Source: Bacteroidales bacterium UBA1711
GTDB lineage: Bacteria; Bacteroidota; Bacteroidia; Bacteroidales; P3
NCBI GenBank assembly: GCA_002317325.1
Contig: DCJB01000002.1
Location: forward strand, 1,344 to 7,782
Direction of reading: 5' to 3'
DNA length: 6,439 bases
The notes beneath the pieces are model-generated. The model was not told where the DNA came from, ran no database searches, and saw nothing but the letters and a program-made list of their open reading frames with translations. A program made the translations under genes and the position numbers. This document shows, in pieces, positions 1 through 4,670 of the stretch (positions are counted from its first letter, which is position 1; each line of letters starts with the position of its first letter).

Positions 1-768
1 AACGGCACCAAGCAGGAGTTCGACGGAATGTGGGCCAGCTCGCTCACCGACTCCACCAGCAAGGGCAAGCCCGACATCGAGGCAGTCGATATAACCACCC
101 GTCTGCACGACCTCAACGACGCGCTGGAGGTGACGACCAAGCCCATCATCTTTGACGGCGACACAGGCGGCAAGGTGGAACACTTCGTCTTCACCGTCCG
201 CACCCTCGAAAGGCTCGGCATTTCGGCCGTCATCATCGAGGACAAGGTGGGTCTGAAGCAGAACTCGCTCTTCGGCACCGACGCGGTGCAGACGCAGGAC
301 ACCATTGAGGGCTTCTGCGCCAAGATTCGGGCGGGCAAGAACGCCCAGATTACCGAGGACTTCATGGTCATAGCCCGCATAGAGTCGCTCATTGCGGGCA
401 AGCCCGTGGAGGACGCTTTGGAACGCGCCTTCGCCTACGTGGAGGCGGGCGCCGACGGCGTGATGATTCACAGCAAGAACAAAGACGGGCAGGACATAAA
501 GGAGTTCTGCCACCGCTTCCGCGCCAAGAACCAATCCACCCCCATCGTCGCCGTGCCGACGACCTACAACCAGTTCACCGAGGACGAGCTGGCCTCGTGG
601 GGCATCAACGTGGTCATCTATGCCAACCATCTGCTCCGCAGCGCCTACCCCGCCATGCTGAACTGTGCCAAGTCCATCCTCTCGCACGGCCGCAGCCTTG
701 AGGCATCCAACGACTACTGTATGCCCATCAAGGAGGTTCTCGAACTCATCCCCGGAACCAAGAAATAG
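1..768 (+). CDS. aepX: Phosphoenolpyruvate mutase (phosphopyruvate mutase), C-terminal part, 5' end cut by window edge
   Basis: The enzyme rearranges phosphoenolpyruvate to phosphonopyruvate, the C-P bond-forming first step of nearly all known phosphonate pathways; it is cytoplasmic. The open frame runs from base 1, and the ATG at 28 is an internal Met, not the start: the residues before it (EFDG) continue the conserved EFDGxWxSSLTDS block. In the visible 255 residues I see W11 and D25 (matching active-site W44 and D58 of Mytilus PEP mutase), the Mg-binding FDGDTGG at 51-57, the gating-loop signature EDKVGLKQNS at 80-89 that separates PEP mutase from isocitrate lyase-type relatives, R126 in ARIES, and H157 in IHSK. 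About 33 mutase residues are missing at the N-terminus, plus any fused nucleotidyltransferase domain, which occurs in many AepX proteins. It is first of four close genes; the decarboxylase follows after 7 bases. Family call is very secure; full length is unknown. Confidence 0.96.
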   Translation, partial: NGTKQEFDGMWASSLTDSTSKGKPDIEAVDITTRLHDLNDALEVTTKPIIFDGDTGGKVEHFVFTVRTLERLGISAVIIEDKVGLKQNSLFGTDAVQTQDTIEGFCAKIRAGKNAQITEDFMVIARIESLIAGKPVEDALERAFAYVEAGADGVMIHSKNKDGQDIKEFCHRFRAKNQSTPIVAVPTTYNQFTEDELASWGINVVIYANHLLRSAYPAMLNCAKSILSHGRSLEASNDYCMPIKEVLELIPGTKK

Positions 769-775
769 CCCCGCC

Positions 776-1900
776 ATGATTGCTCCCGCCTTCTTTTTCG
801 ACAAACTCGCCTCGCTTGGCATCGACTTCTACGCCGGCGTGCCCGACTCGCTGCTCAAGAACCTCTGCGCCTATATCACAGACCACTGCGACGACCGCCA
901 CAACATCATTGCCGCCAACGAAGGCGGCGCCGTGGGGCTGGCCGCGGGCTACCACCTCGCCACGGGGCGAGTGGGCTGCGTGTATATGCAGAACTCGGGC
1001 GAGGGCAATGTCATCAATCCCCTCGCCTCGCTCACCGACCGCGAGGTCTATCACATCCCCATGCTGCTGCTGATTGGCTGGCGGGGCCGCCCCGGCGTGC
1101 ACGACGAGCCGCAGCACGTGAAGCAGGGCAAGGTGACTACAGGCCTGCTCAACGTGATGGGGGTCAACTATGAGGTGCTGAGTCATGAGGAGGCACGGGC
1201 AGCGGTTCAGATAGAGAAGGCCGTCTCGGCTATTCGTTCTACGGGCGACGTGTATGCCTTGGTGGTGGAGAAAGACACTTTTGAGGGCTATGCCCTCCAA
1301 GCCGTCCGTCCCGACCTCTGCGCCATGAGCCGCGAGGAGGCCGTCCAGACGGTCGCCGAGGCCATGGAGCCTGATGCTGCGGTGGTGAGCACCACGGGAA
1401 TGATTAGCCGTGAGTTGTTCGAGTATCGCGAGAGCCGCCGCGAGGGGCATCAGCGCGACTTCCTCACGGTGGGCTCGATGGGCCACGCCTCGCAGATTGC
1501 ATTAGGCATCGCCTTGGAGCAGACCGCCCGCCGTATCTACTGTTTCGACGGCGACGGCGCGGCCATCATGCACATGGGCGGCATGGCCATCGTGGGCAGC
1601 AAGAAGCCCAAGAACTACCTCCATGTGGTCTTCAATAACGGGGCCCACGACAGCGTAGGCGGTCAGCCGACAGTGGGACAGTCAATTGACTTGCCCGCCA
1701 TCGCCAAGGCGGTGGGCTACTGCGAGGCCGTGCGGGTCTCCTCCCGCGAGGAGCTGCTGCGGGCCCTCCGCCGCATGAGGGAGGCCGACGGGCCGCTTTT
1801 CTTGGAAGTGCGGGTGCGGAGGGGCAACCGCAAAGACCTCGGCCGCCCCACAACCACGCCCGTTGAGAACAAGGAAGCACTAATGAACTATTTGAAGTAA
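776..1900 (+). CDS. aepY: Phosphonopyruvate decarboxylase, thiamine-diphosphate dependent
   Basis: It decarboxylates phosphonopyruvate to phosphonoacetaldehyde, an irreversible step that pulls the unfavourable PEP mutase equilibrium forward. The 374-residue length is normal for the family. The N-terminal Pyr domain carries the ThDP-activating Glu in NEGGAVGLAAGYH (E49), then MQNSGEGNVINPLASL (71-86) and the family hallmark IGWRGRPGVHDEPQH (100-114). The C-terminal PP domain has VGSMGHASQIALGIA (232-246) and the ThDP/Mg motif GDG (259-261) running to NN (287-288), followed by GAHDSVGGQ. It ends in the typical NRKDLGRPTTTPVENKE. I chose the ATG at 776: the frame is open further upstream (ATG at 665), but that stretch lies inside aepX and translates to unrelated Ser/Pro/Arg-rich sequence, while residue 1 onward matches the family start. 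There is no Shine-Dalgarno sequence; translation may be coupled to aepX. The gene is also called ppd. Confidence 0.96.
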   Translation: MIAPAFFFDKLASLGIDFYAGVPDSLLKNLCAYITDHCDDRHNIIAANEGGAVGLAAGYHLATGRVGCVYMQNSGEGNVINPLASLTDREVYHIPMLLLIGWRGRPGVHDEPQHVKQGKVTTGLLNVMGVNYEVLSHEEARAAVQIEKAVSAIRSTGDVYALVVEKDTFEGYALQAVRPDLCAMSREEAVQTVAEAMEPDAAVVSTTGMISRELFEYRESRREGHQRDFLTVGSMGHASQIALGIALEQTARRIYCFDGDGAAIMHMGGMAIVGSKKPKNYLHVVFNNGAHDSVGGQPTVGQSIDLPAIAKAVGYCEAVRVSSREELLRALRRMREADGPLFLEVRVRRGNRKDLGRPTTTPVENKEALMNYLK

Positions 1901-1901
1901 G

Positions 1902-3026
1902 ATGAGAAACTCTTTCAAAACGCCCTATCAGACGATTTCTTGGGGTATTGAGAATCTCGGCGAAGCCCTCCTCCGCGCCAAGGCAGAGAAGGTGCTGCTG
2001 GTGACCGATGCCTCTTTCCCGTTCCTCTCAGTCAAGTCGGCGGTGAAGGCCCTGCCTGTCCCGTATGTGGTCTTTGACCAGTTCGACTCCAACCCGCTCT
2101 ATGAAGATGTGTGCAGGGGGGTGGAGCTCTTCAACCGCGAGGACTGCGACACCATCGTTGCCGTGGGCGGCGGGAGCAGTATCGACGTGGCCAAGTGCAT
2201 CAAGCTCTACTGCAAGATGGACCCCTCGCAGAACTACCTCCGCCAAGCGCCGTCTGACAGCAAGGTGCCGCTCATCGCCATTCCCACCACCGCGGGTACG
2301 GGGAGCGAGTCAACCCGCTTCGCCGTCATCTACTTCGAGGGCGCCAAGCAGTCGGTCAACCATCTCAGCATCATCCCGAAGTTCGCCCTGCTCGAGCCTC
2401 AAGTCTTGGCGACGCTCCCTGAATATCAACGGAAGAGCACCGTCTTGGACGCCCTCTGTCAGGGCATTGAGTCGTGGTGGTCGGTCAACGCCACCTCCCA
2501 GTCGCGCCTCCTGTCGCGCAAGGCGGTGGAGCTGCTTGCCTCAAGGGTGGAGACCTACGCCGCAGGGGGGAGCGACCCGCAGCTGCTCGCCGAGGTGATG
2601 GAGGCCGCCAACTATGCGGGACAAGCCATCAACCTCACCCAAACCACGGCGCCCCATGCTTTCAGCTATAAGATTACATCCCTCTTCCGCTTCCCCCACG
2701 GCCACGCCGTGGCCGTCTGCCTCCCCTTCATTTGGGAGTACATGATAGACAACCCCCGGCTGTGTGTCGGCACTGGCGCCCCGGCTCGTCTCGAGCAGAC
2801 ATTTGCCGAAATAGCCAAGGCTCTCGGCTGCTCTTCGCCCCGTGCCGCGGTGGAGTGGTTCAAGTGTCTGCTTGCCCGGTTAGGAATGGAGCAGCCCCGC
2901 GCGGCGGAGCGTGAGCAGGTCATCGAGGCCCTCTCCACCTCAGTCAACCCCGTGCGGCTCAAGAATAACCCCGTGCCTCTGTCGCAGGAGGCCATCAACC
3001 AGTTGTACCATCAGATAGTGCTTTGA
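1902..3026 (+). CDS. Phosphonoacetaldehyde reductase (iron-type alcohol dehydrogenase), probable 2-hydroxyethylphosphonate synthase
   Basis: This 374-residue protein is a group III (iron-type) NAD(P)-dependent alcohol dehydrogenase. The nucleotide-binding VGGGSSIDVAK lies at 88-98 and IPTTAGTGSE at 127-136. Metal-site positions, aligned by eye to E. coli FucO, are D183, Q187, H252 and H266; the second position is normally His (H200 in FucO) and is Gln here. The stretch INLTQTTAPHAFSYKIT and the PHGHAVAVCLPFIWEY block fit, as I recall them, the phosphonate-biosynthesis reductases PhpC, FomC and DhpG, which reduce phosphonoacetaldehyde to 2-hydroxyethylphosphonate. The position directly after the decarboxylase, with a one-base gap (TAA G ATG), supports that substrate. 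It takes the place usually held by a 2-aminoethylphosphonate transaminase. The dehydrogenase family is certain; the substrate is inferred from context and motif resemblance. Confidence 0.9.
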   Translation: MRNSFKTPYQTISWGIENLGEALLRAKAEKVLLVTDASFPFLSVKSAVKALPVPYVVFDQFDSNPLYEDVCRGVELFNREDCDTIVAVGGGSSIDVAKCIKLYCKMDPSQNYLRQAPSDSKVPLIAIPTTAGTGSESTRFAVIYFEGAKQSVNHLSIIPKFALLEPQVLATLPEYQRKSTVLDALCQGIESWWSVNATSQSRLLSRKAVELLASRVETYAAGGSDPQLLAEVMEAANYAGQAINLTQTTAPHAFSYKITSLFRFPHGHAVAVCLPFIWEYMIDNPRLCVGTGAPARLEQTFAEIAKALGCSSPRAAVEWFKCLLARLGMEQPRAAEREQVIEALSTSVNPVRLKNNPVPLSQEAINQLYHQIVL

Positions 3027-3032
3027 TTCCCC

Positions 3033-3728
3033 ATGATTCGAGACCTACTTGTTAAGATTGCCATACCGCTTGGCGCCTACCCGCAGCTGATGAAGTGGGA
3101 CAACAAGCGGCAGATGAAGAAGCAGAATAGGGCCTTCGCCCGCTATGGGTTAGAGACCCTCCGTCTTGCCACCGACACGGCGCGCAGCAGCGGCTGCAAG
3201 CTGTTTTTGGCATTCGGCACGCTCTTGGGCGCCTACCGCGAGAAGGGCTTTATCCCCTTCGACTGCGACTTGGACACGGGTATGCTGGGAAGCGAGCGTT
3301 CCGAGGCCTTCGTGGAGGCAATGCAGACCGCGGGGTTCGCACACTTCCGCCAGTATTATGTGAAGGCCACCGGCCGCATTTGCGAGGACAAGTTCTCTTA
3401 CAAGGGTGTGAATATCGACATCCACTATTTCTACCCCGACTCGGCGGGCGGCCTCTTCTGCGACCTCTGCACCCCGCACGAGACGCTCGACTGGCGGTCG
3501 GCCAACGTGCGTGACGGCTTCCCCGCCATCATCCGCACCTGTCCCGACTCGACATTCTCCGAACAGGACTTCCTCGGGCTGCGGTGCTATATGCCCGACG
3601 CTGCCGAGGCGTGGCTCAAAGCCCTCTATGGCGAGCATTTCATGACACCCGACCCCCACTGGTCGATGGACGACCACAAAAAGCGTTCCCAAACCCGTGG
3701 CGAGAGGCTCTACCGAATCGAGTATTAG
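3033..3728 (+). CDS. LicD/fukutin-like nucleotidyltransferase-fold phosphotransferase, candidate phosphonate transferase
   Basis: The 231-residue protein carries the LicD signature GTLLGAYREKGFIPFDCDLD at residues 62-81, with acidic residues D77, D79 and D81, and a later Asp in VNIDIHYFY (D129) that probably completes the metal site. Near the C-terminus, AWLKALYGEHFMTPDPHW resembles the LxxxYG..(Y/F)MTP ending common in LicD proteins. LicD enzymes move phosphocholine from CDP-choline to glycans, and the related fukutin and FKRP move ribitol phosphate from CDP-ribitol. Placed six bases after the reductase, this protein is the best candidate to transfer CMP-activated 2-hydroxyethylphosphonate (or another phosphonate) to a sugar. 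No signal peptide or clear transmembrane helix is seen; the N-terminus has only a short hydrophobic patch (LLVKIAIPLGAY), so it is probably cytoplasmic. Family call is firm; donor and acceptor are inferred. Confidence 0.85.
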   Translation: MIRDLLVKIAIPLGAYPQLMKWDNKRQMKKQNRAFARYGLETLRLATDTARSSGCKLFLAFGTLLGAYREKGFIPFDCDLDTGMLGSERSEAFVEAMQTAGFAHFRQYYVKATGRICEDKFSYKGVNIDIHYFYPDSAGGLFCDLCTPHETLDWRSANVRDGFPAIIRTCPDSTFSEQDFLGLRCYMPDAAEAWLKALYGEHFMTPDPHWSMDDHKKRSQTRGERLYRIEY

Positions 3729-3767
3729 TCCTTCTGCCCGGGTCTCGGCACCTGCCTCCTGCCGTGG
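3729..3767. other. Short convergent intergenic gap, no clear terminator
   Basis: Only 39 bases separate the stop of the LicD-like gene (TAG) from the stop of the glycosyltransferase on the other strand (TAA). The gap contains a CCCGGG palindrome and a weak possible hairpin (CGGCA at 3746-3750 with TGCCG at 3760-3764, nine-base loop), but no T-run on either side. I see no convincing intrinsic terminator, so transcripts from the two strings may overlap or end by another mechanism. Confidence 0.6.
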
Positions 3768-4670
3768 TTACTTGCCCATCAGCCCGCGGGTCACGTTGCG
3801 GCGGAAATCTGCCAGTTTTTTGGCTTTGGCGGGCTGTCCTTTGAGCATGAAGGCGCACCACAGCACGATGGTGCCGCCCCACTTGACCGCCTCTTTGAAG
3901 AGGCGGTTGCGGTATTTCCTCATGGAGATTTGCCGGGTGCGGTAGCGTTCGCTCACCCCAATGCCGTAGGTCAGCCGGTTGAAATAGTCCTGTGTCAGTT
4001 TCTTATCGGGGATGATGTGGTAGAGGATGGCGTTAGGCAGGTAGTAGAATTTCATTCCCCGGGTGGTCATCTTGTCGAAGAGGTCCTTCTCTTCGGCCCC
4101 GATGAGGCTGTTGCCCTTGCGGCCCAGCTCCACGTTGAAGAGTCCCACCGTGTCGAACACTCGCTTGCGGTAGCAGGCGTTGCCCCCGCCGGGGTATGAC
4201 CCGCGGGGAAACTCACGCTGGCTGTTGCCGAGGAAAAGTTTGCCGGTGATGAGCTGGCGGGTGTAGTGCGACATCCAGCCGGGTTCTGCTGTCTCATAGA
4301 TGGGCAGGATGGGGCCGCCGGCGGCGACGGCTTCGGCGTTGGAGGCGAAGAAGTCGCGATAGGTTCGCAGGTATTCGGCGTTCACGCGGGCGTCGTCATC
4401 GACATAGACCAGCAAGTCGCCCGCCGCCTGCAGTATGCCGCAGTTGCGGGCATGAGACAGCCCTTGCTCATTCTCGATGAAGTAGCGGAAAGTCACTCCA
4501 GGATAGTCGGACTGGAAGCGGCGGCACTCCGTCTCGGTCTTGTCGGTGCTGTTGTTGTTTACCAGCACTATCTCGTACTCCTCCTTAGGGAGGTCGTTCT
4601 CCGCAATGCTCTCCAGTACGTTGTAGATGTATTTGTCGCGGTTGTAGGTGCAGATGATGACCGAAATCAT
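3768..4670 (-). CDS. Family 2 glycosyltransferase (GT-A fold)
   Basis: The 300-residue protein begins with the classical GT2 start MISVIICTYNRDKYI, followed by the nucleotide-binding VNNNSTD (37-43), QGLSHARNCGI (69-79) and the metal-binding VDDDARVN (90-97; Asp 91-93). Further on come GGGNACYRKRVF (161-172) and GAEEKDLFDKM (191-201), which supplies the acidic catalytic-base position (E193/E194), then a YHIIP His at 218. It should transfer a sugar from a nucleotide donor onto a glycan or lipid acceptor at the cytoplasmic face. A single hydrophobic stretch near residues 264-276 in a basic C-terminal region suggests membrane attachment rather than a spanning domain. The start is well supported: its ATG overlaps the TGA of the upstream YfhO gene (ATGA at 4667-4670) and is preceded by an A-rich run. 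Donor sugar and linkage cannot be read from the sequence. Confidence 0.93.
   Translation of the reverse strand: MISVIICTYNRDKYIYNVLESIAENDLPKEEYEIVLVNNNSTDKTETECRRFQSDYPGVTFRYFIENEQGLSHARNCGILQAAGDLLVYVDDDARVNAEYLRTYRDFFASNAEAVAAGGPILPIYETAEPGWMSHYTRQLITGKLFLGNSQREFPRGSYPGGGNACYRKRVFDTVGLFNVELGRKGNSLIGAEEKDLFDKMTTRGMKFYYLPNAILYHIIPDKKLTQDYFNRLTYGIGVSERYRTRQISMRKYRNRLFKEAVKWGGTIVLWCAFMLKGQPAKAKKLADFRRNVTRGLMGK
4667..4670 (-). other. ATGA stop-start overlap coupling YfhO-like gene and glycosyltransferase
   Basis: On the minus strand the four bases read ATGA: ATG opens the glycosyltransferase and TGA closes the YfhO-like gene. Such overlaps usually mean one mRNA and coupled translation by terminating ribosomes. 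Confidence 0.9.

Larger units (their letters stand above)
1..3728 (+). other. Predicted phosphonate biosynthesis and transfer operon (aepX-aepY-reductase-licD-like)
   Basis: Four same-strand genes with gaps of 7, 1 and 6 bases and no internal promoter-sized space. Order follows the chemistry: C-P bond formation, decarboxylation, aldehyde reduction, then transfer. The promoter must lie left of the window. No transaminase (phnW/aepZ type), cytidylyltransferase or methyltransferase is present within the visible part. Confidence 0.85.

Noticed and set aside
28..30. ATG at 28 as start of PEP mutase
   Set aside because: Conserved EFDG residues of the mutase domain are encoded just before it in the same frame, so it is an internal Met.
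665..775. In-frame upstream extension of the phosphonopyruvate decarboxylase starting at ATG 665
   Set aside because: It lies inside the aepX coding region, gives unrelated Ser/Pro/Arg-rich sequence, and the family N-terminus fits the ATG at 776.
746..1486. Minus-strand open frame of 246 codons opposite the decarboxylase
   Set aside because: His/Ala/Val-rich translation without recognisable motifs, explained by codon bias of the real gene on the other strand.
3150..3692. Minus-strand open frame of 180 codons opposite the LicD-like gene
   Set aside because: No motif; overlaps a gene whose catalytic signature is clear on the plus strand.
3746..3764. Possible terminator hairpin in the convergent gap
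   Set aside because: Stem of only five pairs with a nine-base loop and no T-run on either strand.
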